Origin: Liolophura sinensis
Lineage: Eukaryota; Mollusca; Polyplacophora; Chitonida; Chitonidae
Assembly (NCBI RefSeq): GCF_032854445.1
Contig: NC_088303.1
Location: forward strand, 37,209,501-37,273,500
DNA length: 64,000 nt
Direction of reading: 5' to 3'
Shown piece by piece: positions 10,293 to 22,358 of this stretch. Position numbers and translations under genes: made by a program. The notes below the pieces were generated by a model, which saw only the letters and a program-made list of their open reading frames with translations, was not told where the DNA came from and ran no database searches. How positions within the stretch are numbered: the stretch's first letter is position 1; each line of letters opens with the position of its first letter.

Positions 10293-10507
10293 AGCCCCAG
10301 GTCTGACTGGATCTTTGGGGGTCCTATAGGTGATAAATCTGGTTGCTCTGATGATAAGTGATAATTTCTTATGCGTTATAAATCCAAATATACCGACAAT
10401 TTCTGCAGAATATTTTGCCGCAGTATCCTGTGTCTCTGAAATATATGTTTTAGGTAATATTTAGAAAGTACATAAGGTAGACATTTTAAACCACAACAAC
10501 TATATAG
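10293..10507 (+). pseudogene. putative host exon, copy A, 3' part and flank
   Basis: Continuation of the exon-like sequence at 4561-4694. After the LINE target duplication the frame resumes ('SPRSDWIFGGPIGDK') and stops at 10359-10361. It aligns with 15470-15565 ('gactggat', 'cctata', 'ctggttg.tctga', 'taagtga'). Beyond about 10380 I see only AT-rich DNA. Confidence 0.4.
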
Positions 10508-10645
10508 ATTTATTTGATTGGTGTTTTTACGCCATACTCAAGAATATTTCATTAATCTGACGGCATCTAGCATTATGGTGGGAGGAAGTGTCACGACCAT
10601 ACACAGGCTGCTGGAAGGCTTTCCCGTGTACGGCCATAGAAGACA
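10508..10645 (-). mobile_element. tRNA-derived SINE, 3' half
   Basis: Reverse-strand SINE fragment with the tail 'tttatttgattggtg', then 'tactcaagaatatttcatt', 'agcattatggtgggagg' and 'aggctgctggaag'. The tRNA head is missing. Confidence 0.7.
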
Positions 10646-11997
10646 ATGGCATAAAATTCGCAAGCACAGTGCATCAAATTCCCAATATTTAGATTGTTAA
10701 TAAGAAATGGTACATTGTGCCACCTTATGGTCAATATAAACCTCATTTCTCACACTACAACCCCGATATTTCCACTCCCGAGCGATACGTTATTGTTTTC
10801 ATAATCATCTGGTGAAATTATGTTTTCTGGCTTCAAGTAGCCAATCAAAACAAAGCTTTCAAACATACGGAGTAATATTCTGACTTAACTTATGCCCTCA
10901 ATTCCACAAAGGAATGTTAATTGGACAACGTGATGAAGTGTTAACCATTAAAAATCATGTTTACAAATTGTGACTATTTTTATGCAAAATAGCAGGCCTT
11001 GACCTTTCCATGTAGTCACGTCCTAGACGATTCCTTTTATGGTAAATGGTTACAGGCGCTGTATTCCTCATTTGGCAACGAGTCCAACGCTATCTCGTAA
11101 AACTTAAACATTGTTTGTCTGTGTTTTCCCCACTGCTGCCGGGGACTGAAAACATATTTCATCTGGAATGTGTAGATTTTAAAAAGAATATTAAAAACTT
11201 CGTGAAGATAAAAAGTGGCCACGGTGAATGCATGATGGGTTGTTTTCAAAGACATAGGTCAGAGTTCACTGAAAAAAAAATTAGTAAATATAAAAATGGA
11301 CAGATGAAAAACAACTTTATTGTTAATAGCTGCTGTGTTATTCAATAACAGCCATTTTCAAACTAAAAAAGGAATCTTAAGGTAAATGACCCAAAGTTTC
11401 GCACTTGAGTTACTGTCGTTTATTTTATCACGATTTGAGTCGGCGGCAAGATGACAGAAAAGAGTTATTTACGCTTTTGAACGCTTGTCTGCCGAGAGCC
11501 CTTATTATGCACTATGAATATGTGTACAAATGTATTTTAGCTACAAAAAATTTCATTGAGACATACCTGTCATCAGATTCCCATGTCCATGTAATTGCAA
11601 ATTAGTACGTTGGTCTACACGTACATTGTGTTTCTTTAGTCAGAACTGTGGTCCTATTGCAGAAAGGTTCATTTCCCCCCTTTTTTATATAGGGAACCTC
11701 ATATTAAAGACATAAAACATACACCACAAGAGGTTTCTGAAAACTACCACGATTTACATTTTGACCTTTGTGTGCGAGTCGGGCATATCGAGAGACAGAA
11801 TTTGTTTGAGTTGTATCGCCCTGAGTTGACAATCTTTCAAATTACGCCAGAATGAACAAGGAATGTTTAGCTGCAGCGGTGCAAACGCACGTGTGTAGGT
11901 TTCGCTTTAATCGGAATTTGACATCTTCATCTCGTCTGAGGGTAGTCCTAGTTTGCAAATACGGATTCGCGGTGTGCTAAACTCTGCTTCAACTTTG

Positions 11998-12555
11998 AGA
12001 GAGCCCTGCAGATTAAAAACGGACACTCAACATGCGTAAAGGTACTGGGTAGTCCCGCTTAATCTAAAATATATAATAAAACAATAAATCTGTTGCGACG
12101 TACATACACTGAAACACATGCATTTAAAAGATGAACTGTTGGTGGTAGGAGACTGTTCAGTGAAGGGCATAAAGACTAGCCCATTTAATAACAAAAGTAA
12201 TTTGGACTATCAATTGCGCACGGCTGTATTAATACGGCTACGTTCACGTGACTATATACCATGGCGCTGTCCGCCACGGAAGTTAAGTGCGCGTAACGTT
12301 ATGTGCTGTTTGTGAAACGGGACTCTGCAGTTTAAAAACCGATATTTGACATGACACTCCACACGGGTGAAAGTACTGGGTAGTCATGCTTAATCTCCAC
12401 AGAGTTTTCTCCCAAATTCCCATTTATCACAAAATAACGATAACAAAACAATCATCCTGTTGCGAAGTGCATGTACTAAAATTATTATGATTAAAACTGA
12501 GGAAAATATGAACTGTTTATGGTGGGAGCATGGACTAACTGCTCAGTGAAGCGTG
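11998..12555. repeat. direct duplication, ~320-370 bp offset
   Basis: The block around 11998-12170 ('ctgcag.ttaaaaac', 'gtactgggtagtc', 'gcttaatct', 'ctgttgcga', 'atgaactgtt', 'tcagtgaag') recurs in order at 12318-12555. It is diverged and carries small indels, so it looks like an old tandem duplication. Confidence 0.6.
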
Positions 12556-13054
12556 AGTTTGTTTATTACATTCTTGAACTGTCAGTATAACCTCTGACAA
12601 TCACCGATGCTCTCCCACGGTGCCCGGTCAGTGAGAAGCACAATCAAGGCAATAAATCATGGTATACACTTTCCGAGTCCAGGGCGAAACTTAAGGTCAT
12701 TCACAGTAGATAAAGAAGTGAAGAATGCAAAAATACCCTTTGAAGCATTCTTCTTTCATAGTAAATGCATTAAATCTGTATTGGTATTCATGTTTCTTTA
12801 GATATACCGAGGTAACTCAGGTGTTGCAAGTTCCATCAGCCTGTGTAAAGTGAAATCATAGCAAATTCATAGAAACATTTCACCTCCGAATTTGGTTATT
12901 ATCAGCTTTAATGAAATGACTCAAAACAACATTACTTTGCATAAGAAATTATATAGATAAAAGCAACTCATAGGCAACTAAGATAACAAATAAAAATTCT
13001 CACAACTGACTATATACAGTAAGTCTTGTATGTTGTTACCTTGGGGATATAGGT

Positions 13055-13420
13055 CTACATGTGTTTGACAAAAAACCCAGGTCAGACACAATGTACAAAT
13101 TATAAATTTACAATCGCTGCTATTTTTTAATAACTCATACATGATAATATCCTAATTATAACTTAGGTGTGCCTGTTTACTATCAAAATATTCTTTGGCT
13201 AAAATAATTTCAATAAAGTAGTTTTTAACAAAATAAAAATAACCTAAAAGTGGTAACTCTACAATTTTTCCAAATAACAATGTCACAAGCTATTCGGACT
13301 ATTACCATAGAGATGTACATATGTTTGACAAAAACAGATCAGACACAGTGTAAAAATTATAAATCGACAATCACTGCTTTTTTAAAATAACTCATATATG
13401 ATGATATCCTAATTGTCGTT
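13055..13420. repeat. direct duplication, ~260 bp offset
   Basis: 13058-13161 ('gtttgacaaaaa', 'gtcagacaca.tgta', 'aaattataaat', 'taactcata.atgat', 'atatcctaatt') recurs at 13318-13418 with roughly one difference per ten bases by eye. A SINE fragment lies directly after the second copy. Confidence 0.65.
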
Positions 13421-13429
13421 TTGATGTGG

Positions 13430-13532
13430 TAAGTGGGAGGTCTGTCAGCAACCTACAGATGGTCGTGAGTTTCCCCAGACTCTGCTCGGTGTCCTCCCAC
13501 CATAATGCTAACCGCCGTCGTATAGGTGTAAA
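13430..13532 (+). mobile_element. tRNA-derived SINE, central fragment
   Basis: Forward-strand piece of the SINE body: 'gtgggaggtctgtcagcaac', 'agatggtcgtgagtttcccc', 'tcctcccaccataatgct' and 'ccgccgtcgtata'. Head and tail are missing or degraded. Confidence 0.7.
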
Positions 13533-14639
13533 ATCATTTTGATGTGTGTATTTAGCGTTAAATTGTGAATAAACTTGTTTTAAAATAAAACAATTTGTCC
13601 ACTGCATGGACATTCAAGCATGTACATTTATACGTGTTCATATATGCACAGGGGAACAAGATAAAAATCACAATACTGCAGTAACTTTACAACTCATTTA
13701 GCTTTACAGGATGAATTACTAATTTTTGTTCCAGAAATCTCACGTGTATGTTTACAGGTGATTGTAGTTTCCATTCTTGTCACTTTTAAAGCCTGTATAA
13801 ATGAAGCAAATTGGCTACCAGAGTAGAAACTCCTGAACGATGCTAAAAAGTGTTAAGAAAAGCATGCTACAGATACATTGTTCAGTCACATTAATCGTTT
13901 ACTCAGAAAGAAAAGGTGGTGCAGAAGCTAAAGTAAAACAGTTTCCTTTACACAACACATGGATTAAGCAAATCATGCACAGGCTACAACAATACTTAAT
14001 CACTGGCATGTTTGAGAGTTGGTTCATCAAAAAACTGTTTTTCAAAGATGTTTATGTATTGGTAATTTTTCACGCCCTGATTTGCCAGACAATGATAATA
14101 AAGATTCTAGCTGTGATCAAAGTATATAGCCAAGGTCCACGGTTACTCACTGTTAGTCCAGAAATAACTTCAACCAGTTGTAGCATAGGGTTCATTAAAT
14201 GAGTCCGCTAATTGTATAGCCCTAAATCTGGCTTTTTTGTACGCTTACGTCATAACCTGTATGTTATTAGCTCTGGGCGATTTGATGTTTCTTGTCTTAA
14301 TTCCAATAACATTTGTGTCTAGAAATCTACAAAGTTTACAATCACACAAGGCTTCGGTAGATAAAGCGCTGTTGTCGTTACACGAAGTTTATACCACGTA
14401 TCATTTCGACAAGTCTCAAGCTATGTTATCAGTGATAATTTTCTTTGGAGCTTGTAAACACTAAGTTGATAGTCAAAGAGCTCCTTCTCAGATATTCATG
14501 GTGAAAAGCTGCTCCTTCAGTAAATTAACGTCACTCTACAACGTGAAACCACCCTCAAGTTTAAAATTCCCATTCTTTTGACCGTCTTTACGACTACTCA
14601 CATTTACTGCCGTTTTGTTTTGTAAAACTGATGATATGC
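13533..14639. other. AT-rich non-coding DNA
   Basis: No recognised feature. A 120-codon open stretch at 13840-14202 has no domain, no homologue I recognise and AT-biased composition, so I do not call it a gene. Confidence 0.45.
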
Positions 14640-15351
14640 ACTCAACAAAAACTTGCCTTCGCTGGCTCTCATACACAGTAAATGGTGGTAAACATACCCC
14701 TATGGATGAAGTCATGATTATCTGATTTTGTCAAACAAAGCTTTTTAGTTAAAAGTGTAAGACTTGGAGACATACTGTAATTCCTACGCTTTTTTGTGAA
14801 GCCCTGAAATTGGCAAATCCAACCATTGCAGTTTTGTCTCTAAAATCATGTTAATAAATTGCACTGAAAGTTGCTTTTTCATATGTGAAAAGAAAATAGG
14901 ATAGGACTTTCGCGAAACCATGGTTACCAATTTTTATGTTTACAGTTCCTTGTGATCTTTGTGAGGTAGTAGAGTCATTAAATTAGGCACTGACCCTGCC
15001 GTGGATGTGTGTGTACTAGTTTGATTAGGTTATCTACAGTGAGAGCTTTTTATAAGATGTGATAAAACATTTATCAAATGTTTTCTTTTCTCCTTCCTTG
15101 TTCAATCCAGAATAAGGGTTTAGACAATTACTCCGGTAATTCTTACCGTTTCAGAAATTTATAATAATACAGTAGGGGATGCATTAAACAATCGATCAAT
15201 GCAAATTTGGGTTTAATCGTTTACTTGTGTAGGATTGCTGTTTGAGATATTTGTAATATTGTCCAGTGGAAGATGCATTACAAAATAATCATTCATTCAG
15301 TGAAGTTAATTAAGAATGTAGTGAATCACTTATACCATTTTGTTGTTTCAG
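14640..15351 (+). other. host segment, paralogous copy B of 4.04-4.56 kb
   Basis: Diverged duplicate of the host segment left of the LINE. Shared landmarks occur in the same order and spacing as in copy A, with insertions and deletions. It ends with 'tgttgtttcag', a splice-acceptor-like site. Divergence is far larger than between the transposon copies, so the duplication is old. Confidence 0.6.
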
Positions 15352-15535
15352 AAAATAGGGAATAATACATTAGAAGATGTTGAAAATGCACAACCTGTTC
15401 CAAGCGATGAAGTGGTTTGTGCTGATAGGAGCGCGCCAAATGTCCCCGGAGGTGAAGTTGTCAATTTTGTGACTGGATCAATTGTAGCCCTATAGCTGTG
15501 ATTGGTTCTTTAGCTTGAAACTGGTTGTTCTGACG
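15352..15535 (+). pseudogene. putative host exon, paralogous copy B
   Basis: The sequence runs from the CAG acceptor at 15349-15351 to a donor-like 'gacg/gtaagtg' (GT at 15536-15537). The first 47 codons are open and match copy A ('LEDVENAQPVPSDEVVCAD', 'RSAPN', 'GEVV', 'TGS'). A TAG in the same frame follows near 15492. Copy A is open further in its own frame, so B has either a frameshift or a genuine C-terminal stop. The gene family is unknown. Confidence 0.4.
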
Positions 15536-16266
15536 GTAAGTGAAAAATTGTTCTGTGTTATGAAGCAATAAAAAGTTTTGACTGACTGTCCAGTGACGCG
15601 TGAGCTTGGATATTATATTCGAGAACTGCCCATATAATCCCCTGACAACCCCCAATGCTCTCTCGGGGCCCCTATGTTGTAAAAGCCACAATCAACGCAA
15701 AGAATCATGGGATATATTTTCCAAGTCTATGGACGACACTTATGTTCAGATACCGTACTTGTGGTGGAGTTGTTAAACTGTTATCATTTAGACAACATAT
15801 ACTGACAATTCCAACAAAATAAACAGACCGTAAGAATTGAAATTTTAAAATGCTCATAATTCTCGTATCAAAATTTGCCAAAATATCTCCTGTGATGATA
15901 TTTTTATTAATGTCCGTGAAATGCACATTATTTTCGCAAATAGTACTGATTGAAGATAACATTGTAAAATTTGTGGAGCTTTTCTGTTAAATTTTCTTGT
16001 TCTTTCGCGATGGAAATGAAGGAAACCCAGTATAGTGCCATGTTGATATAGTAAACCTCTCTCTAAAAATAATCTGGCTCGATCAAATATTGAAATGTAA
16101 ATCACTTCCAGAGCCTCATTCGTTCTATTTTTCTTTGTAGACATTTGGATTCTACAGCAAAGGGAAAAAACAGTGGTGAAAACAACTCTACGAAATTGAA
16201 AATCCCAACCTCCTGATTGATCGAGCTAGTAAGTTTTCACCCCTTGTTCAAGGTTGAAGGTATTAT
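15536..16266. other. non-coding DNA; first part duplicates 12.54-12.70 kb
   Basis: 15590-15745 aligns with 12545-12700. Both paralogous blocks therefore share exon-like and downstream sequence, although copy A is spread over more than 8 kb because of later insertions. The remainder shows nothing recognisable. Confidence 0.45.
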
Positions 16267-16525
16267 TTATTTAGTTATTTATTTGATTGGTGTTTTACGC
16301 CGTACTTAAGAATATTTCACTTATACGACGGCGGCCAGCATTATGGTGGGAGAGACCGGGGGAAACCCACGATCATCCGCAGGTTGCTGGAAGACCTTCC
16401 CCCACGTGCGGCTGGACAGGAAGCCAACATGAGCTGGACATGAACTCACAGCGACCGCATTGGTGAGAGATTCCTGGGTCATTACGCTGTGCTAGCGCGC
16501 TAACCGACTGAGCCAAGGAGGCCCC
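16267..16525 (-). mobile_element. complete tRNA-derived SINE
   Basis: A 259-bp SINE flanked by the perfect 12-bp target duplication 'tgaaggtattat' (16255-16266 and 16526-16537). Read on the minus strand it begins with a tRNA-like head containing an A box ('TTGGCTCAGTCGGTTAGCG') and a B-box-like 'GAGTTCATGTCC'. It continues into a conserved body ('AACCTGCGGATGATCGTGG', 'CCACCATAATGCTGG', 'CGCCGTCGTATAAGTG') and ends with 'TGAAATATTCTTAAGTACGG', 'CGTAAAACACCAATC' and an AT-rich tail. The body resembles the bivalve Meta-type SINEs as I remember them. The 3' motif resembles the tails of both LINEs in this window. Confidence 0.92.
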
Positions 16526-16537
16526 TGAAGGTATTAT

Positions 16538-18084
16538 GATATTCCAGTCTGTGTGTTCATTTGGAATAATAGTGATTTAATGATCACAAGTATTCACCAT
16601 ATTCGCAAGAAGAACACATTCCTTTAGTATTCGTTTTCACAGCCCAATTAATGATTGCCCGGTTCCAATCAATGGTAAGGCTTCAGTCCAGTTCCCGAAG
16701 TCTTGTAACCGAAGACCTATCTGATGTGTCAATCAATAGGTTTAGCATCAAATCTTATTATTCAACGTATGCTCATAATATGCAGTGCATACAGTTTGTG
16801 TGTGAGTCAAAGGTCAAGGTCACAAGATTTATTGATGTATACAAAGGGTAAATATTCATTTTGGTGTTGGAGAGTCTAGAACACATAATATACTGCATTT
16901 TTGAGAGCGGGTCAAAACCAGAAATTTTAATTTAAAGGCATCTGAAAAAATGATGCTTTTTTTAGGAAGTTACATTAAAATGTTTAACCAGTGTAAAATT
17001 TTGTGTAATAATCTTAATAAAATTGTAAAAATACCAATATTTTTGTTATCCAGGGAAATACAATAAACTGAGTGACTCTACCCTTGACAGCCTCTCTGAT
17101 ATGGGACACATCATTGGAAACTTAGAAGAAAGCCAAAAAATAAGAAAAACTCTTGTTTAAAGAATTAAAAAATCTTCCTGGTGTTTAGCTTGATTCCAAG
17201 TTTTTGCTCCGAAAGAGATGTAGTGTTTCAACATGGAGATCGTAGGGTTCTCAACAAATCGTCTTGCTCCATTCATCTCTGCATAAACCTGTACATGGTA
17301 TGAATGAATTATTGTACATCCACTTTTTAATCAGTCATTGTGACCAAAAGTCAGCTATTGCAGATCTTCTGTTCATGAAAACTGCAGATCTTTTTCAGTC
17401 AAGCTTTTGTGAAGTATTGATGTTCATATGTATTCCATATGAAGCCTGCTACATGTCCTACATTTCCGACTTTTTCACACCCTGTCCTACTTTGTCCTAG
17501 TTTTCCTGTATTTTGATGGGTTGCCCTATTTTTTTTTAAAATATCTTCGTTTGGATGTAACATTTTCAGAAATATTTTAAAACGTTACTGGCATTGGAAG
17601 TTTAGGAGTTATTATTTATCGATAATGTCAATATTTTCCACCGGTGGTACCACAAATTCTTGTCGGAAATGTAATTGTTTACATCTTCGGAGAACTTCGG
17701 ACGATTAACAATTTTTGGAATGTACCATGTACATCTCTTAAAAGACATATTTTTATACTCATATTTTTTTCTCCAAGAAATAGGTGTGAGACTCATCTTG
17801 GTCAAATTGCGCATAGGGGAGTGCTGTGGATAGCACAAAAAGTGATAAATGTTTGGTACATTTATCATTTGTCACTGTTTTCCTTGAAAGGTTTAAATAC
17901 GCATATTTATACTGAAGGCTTGTTTTATTTGTGTTAATCCAGTCCTAACTGAGTCTTAACAAAACCAGTGTGGCATGATTAGTTTAATTTCAAGAAGTAA
18001 GTTTCTAAAATACAAAGCTATACAATCTAACCATATAGTCAACATATCTGCATTGTCCAATATTTCTGCAAATGTTTTTTCTAT
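16538..18084. other. AT-rich non-coding DNA
   Basis: No coding potential, RNA gene or repeat recognised. Open stretches on both strands are under 100 codons and motif-free. Confidence 0.45.
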
Positions 18085-18405
18085 GATTCTCTAGTCGCCT
18101 AGTGTGTGCACCGGCGACGATGAATTTCGCAGGCGATCTCGCCCGCGCCGAAATTTGCTTTTATCAAACGTCAGACTCTTGCGATTTCACTCTGTTTGCA
18201 CGCTCCAGCGAATTTCGGCAATCGAGATGATCGAACCGACAAATCAAATGATGCCGAATTGTGTTGATCTGTGACATTTTGTTTGCGTCACATGGTTTAC
18301 TAGGTCACATGACATGACCTACCGACCATGATCAACGGAATTTCACGGGCGATGAAGTTCGTCCCTACAAGCGAAAAAGTTTTGTCTAATGTGTCACTGG
18401 CTTAA
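18085..18405. other. GC-richer island, probable decayed DNA transposon or MITE
   Basis: A ~320-bp block clearly richer in G+C and CpG than its surroundings. Its edges carry similar motifs in direct orientation ('gtcgcctagtgtgtgcaccg' left, 'ttgtctaatgtgtcactggc' right). Repeated internal words include 'cgatgaatttcgcaggcgat' and 'ggaatttcacgggcgatgaa'. Composition and repeated ends suggest a mobile-element relic rather than a gene, and no coding frame is present. Confidence 0.35.
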
Positions 18406-20963
18406 GTTTTGCTTAGTGTTCCCCACAGTATACCACTTTAAGTGGTTTTGTAGGCAAGATGAGCAGTTACACCTTTTTCACCTAAACAACACGAAGATGA
18501 ATGGCTAACATTCTGAAAACATATTCTTCAATTGTACATGACTGTGTTGCTAAAAGAATTGTCTGGGTACCTTGAGTAATGAAGATGTGGATTGTCAGGT
18601 TTTCTACTCAAGACCATATTAATTCGGCCTGAGCCAATTTCAAGCCTGTGACCTCTTGAGTGGGAAGCTTCAATGGTTGTTCCGTGAGTACCGTTAACCG
18701 CTCACCAATGAGAGACTGGTCAACGTCATTTGGTTGAATTACTGCTAAGTATGGCATAACTTTCAGTCGTCCAAACAAAAACATTTTAGGTGCTTAAAGT
18801 TCGATTTTATTATGCCCTACTATCTTTAAGAAAATATCTTACTTTTTTTATGAAGACCTTATTGGAGGCCTGATTGTGTTCATGTCTGGTTTGTGTTTTT
18901 TTTGTGCTTTCTTTTATGATATGCACTGTCTTAGATTTTTTCCTGTTTACTAGATGGATTCAAGTAGAGTGCAAACCTAAGTCAAAAAATCAGATGTGAC
19001 TTTGCAGATTGAATTAGGCTTCCAGATGGCAATCGACTTCGAAGTGAGTTAATCTGTTACTGATGCAGTACTTTTTAACTCCCCAGTACAGAGTACAGGC
19101 ATAGTTTAAGTCGTACCCTGAGCGCCAGCACCTGAGTGCAATAACAGGTAAAGCAATGTTAAACAAAATGTTAGGACGGTATCTCAAAAGCACTGCATGT
19201 ATTTGACTCAGGGTTTGCACGCATGTGGAGCACAACAGCACAAGAGAGATGTTCTGTCGTTGATTCTGAGGGCATTTTTAAATACCCGTAAATTACCAAA
19301 TTCCTAACATAGTGTGCTGTGTATTAGAATCAAAATGTTGGAGGTGGTCTCTCAAAAAGTACATGTACATGTGCTGACCCGAAGTTTTAGAAGCACATAA
19401 AGCAATGACAAATGACAAAAGATGGATATGCTCCATCGCTGGTACACTGCTTGCGTATTAGCTTCGAATTACGAAATTCAGAAATTTATGACTCTGGTAA
19501 CCTATGTTTTTTTTTAGCTCCCTGGTCACAGGAATGGTGTGTAAAAGATAGGGAAGGTCAAGTCTTCTTTTAGCTCCTGTATAATGGACACTCATACATG
19601 GGTTGAAGGTTAAGCTTTTTTTTTTACAGCAGTAGGCATCATGGTCTTTTTAAATAACACAGTTCGGGGGGTGGGGGGGAGTATTACTATAATCGCCCTG
19701 TCTGTTTGTAGATGTCTGTTTTGTCCAGACATCTCCTCACAATCTGTTGGGCTGATTTTGATGACCCTTACCATACATCTTGAATATCATCTGAATTTAG
19801 CTGATTACTTTCATAATCACCCCCTTTTAGGATTTTGCATAAAGGAGCTTTTCTATGTATTCAGAGTTTATTCTTCAGGTAACTGTATTCCTGTTCAGGT
19901 ACTTAGCGCAACAATGCATTTTTAGGTACATAGATTTTGTCCATTCAATTCCTGCTAAAGTATTGCACTAATTTCCCTGAAACTTTGTGTATATCTTTTA
20001 TATCATCTAAACATCTTCATGCTTAATAATAATAATAATGACAGCCTGATTATTATTGTTAATTTCATAGTTAACCCCACTCAGATACGTATCGTAATAA
20101 TGCTTTTCATATATACAGCTAAATGGGCCAGCTCAAAACACATTTCATTCTTGTGATGATGTACTCAAAGTTCTATATTTCGCACGGATAGTATTTGTGA
20201 ATATCTCTGAATCTTTGAATATTTGAAAATAATAATTGACATGTGTACATGTAGGACGACGTCATTCTACTTTTTATTTTGGTTTAGAGGTCAATTTTTG
20301 AACGTATCGTTTGACTTGAACATTATGCAGCTTTAGAATCAGTTCCATCAGGTCAGCTGCCGATGTTTTCCTAATGCCATGTTTACCCTTAGCACACAAA
20401 ATTGACGTTAGTACTTGCTATAGATGCATGACATAGTTGTCTATTGTCTGTATGCCGTTGGGCCAGTTGGTATTGTGCAATAAAGTGTTTATATATAACT
20501 TTTTTTTTATTTTTGACAGGTAAAACAAACCTATCCCCGTATCTCATTGACCACAGTTCAATTAAGAACTAAAATAATAAATGAGCAAAACAGCTGAGGA
20601 AAAAGAGGGTTGAAAAGTAGAATTAGTGTTTTTAATTTGACTTGAGTGTTTGGTTAATTGGTGTTTAACTATAAAGTACTTAGCGGTATTTCAGCTACAT
20701 GCATGACGTGATGGTATCACCAGTGTAGTATATAGTGGGAAATCGAACAGAGCCCGGAGGAAACCAACGGCACGCTGTCCGTCATATTTTTGAAGCAAGG
20801 CATATGCAATTTTTGACCCTATGCAAGGTACACTTTGTGCAGTTAATGTTAGTAAATTTCATCAGTTGGCTCATTTATCAGATGACTTCTGTTCTCTTTG
20901 CACTTTAAATGGACGTTTATGATGTGAATGTAGCTTGTGTTGACATCGTCAGATATATATATA
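18406..20963. other. non-coding DNA with possible old repeat fragments
   Basis: 19505-19830 resembles, from memory, a widespread mollusc interspersed repeat and holds a perfect 8-bp hairpin ('gatgtctg'...'cagacatc'). 20645-20785 has SINE-like words ('ttaattggtgttta', 'gagcccggaggaaacc') but is too diverged to place confidently. Otherwise nothing is recognised. Confidence 0.3.
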
Positions 20964-21143
20964 TTTATGTATTTGATTTACGCCGTACTCAAGAATATTT
21001 CACTTGTACGACGGCGGCCAGCATTATGATAGGAGGAAACCGGGCAGAGTTCAGGGGAAACCACGCCCGACCGCAGGTTGCTGGAAGACATTCCCACCTA
21101 CGGCCTCAGAGGATGCCAGCATGAGCTGGACTTGAACTCACGC
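20964..21143 (-). mobile_element. tRNA-derived SINE lacking the head
   Basis: Reverse-strand copy containing 'cgccgtactcaagaatattt', 'gacggcggccagcattatga', 'gaggaaaccgggcagag', 'cgcaggttgctggaagac' and 'gagctggacttgaactcac'. The tRNA head beyond 'gaactcac' is missing. Confidence 0.8.
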
Positions 21144-22358
21144 TGTCGTCAAATATAATATGATATGAAAAGCTCTCTTGTAGTCGGACTAACAATGAAT
21201 CTTTTGCCCACTGACTTCTTATCCTTTCTATGAAGTAATGTAACGTTAACATTTTTCTAAATCCAGATCGGAGCATGAATTATAGTAAGTAGCTTCAGAG
21301 AGGTATAGTTTAAGGTAGAGAATATAAAACCTTCACAGACCTGTGTTTTATATAGCACTAGTAGAGAACAAAAAGTTATCGCGATTCTGAGATCTGGTAT
21401 AGCTGGTTTTCCTTTTGCTTTTTCTTTTTATCTCTTTTTTTATATCTTTTTTGGTTTATTGAAATGTTCAGTCTTGCTGAGTAATGAAATTTGAACTAGC
21501 TTGGTTAAAATGGGGTTGAACGTCTGGTAAGTCATTAAGTCATAATGTAAACGTCACAATATATTAATACTTTGTGCCGTGTTATTACGTTTCCTGTATA
21601 GGTGTTACGATAGTTCCATTCCCTGGCCACACCGTAGTCTTCAGTTAGCCAGGCTATATACAACCATTGACAACCCTGTGTAACAAAACCTGTCAACTCA
21701 TTTCTGTCTGTCAATCTCTGGCTTTGGATTGTAACATTTTCCATTGTCCTTCAGAAATATGTTGACGACTTGTTCATTAATTTTATGTTGTCCTTAAATA
21801 CATACACTCCTGCTGAACCAAATTAATGCCCTTTGTTGTGTTGCTCATTACATCATTTTACCTGCCTCACAATGTTGCAGTATTTGCCCCCTGTCAGAAT
21901 CTGCTGGGATCACAAATGTAATGATCCCTTCAACCTTGGAGTCTTACTCTGTACTGCATCATTTATTAACATTATAATGGTGTTAATCCCTTTTGAGAAA
22001 ATCAATATTTTCTTTTGACACCTAACATCAGACTGATGCTGTTACATCATATGGTTAGACCTAGCCACCCACAGAAGTTTAATAATCCAGTGGAAGAAGT
22101 GGGGGAGCAGCTGGCTTAGTTATTAACTCAGTGACTGAACCTGAATCTCTAACTATAAAGAGGTTGCTCTAAAAAGTGAGACATTGGAGCTACTTATCGT
22201 GCTTTGTTATCAGTGAAGTTTATTTTTAGAATTGGTGGAGATTCTTTTAAGACCTTCCCTTGAGATTCTTGAGTCCTGTCAAGTTCACGTTATTGTGAAA
22301 ATTATGCAGCATTCTTGATTATGGACAGTCGTGAAAACATACATACGCATGTACATGT
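21144..22358. other. AT-rich non-coding DNA
   Basis: Nothing recognised: no coding frame, RNA gene or repeat that I can support. Confidence 0.45.

Larger units (their letters stand above)
10646..13429. other. AT-rich non-coding DNA with two local duplications
   Basis: No coding potential: the longest open stretch is 100 codons of low-complexity, AT-driven sequence. Two tandem duplications are listed separately (11998-12555 and 13055-13420). The segment 12545-12700 also aligns with 15590-15745 ('cagtga.gcgtgag', 'acaatcaa.gcaa', 'aatcatgg.ata'), which extends the host duplication. Confidence 0.45.

Noticed and set aside
13840-14202. 120-codon open frame
   Set aside because: AT-biased composition, no domain or signal recognised, no splice or repeat context; expected by chance in DNA of this composition.
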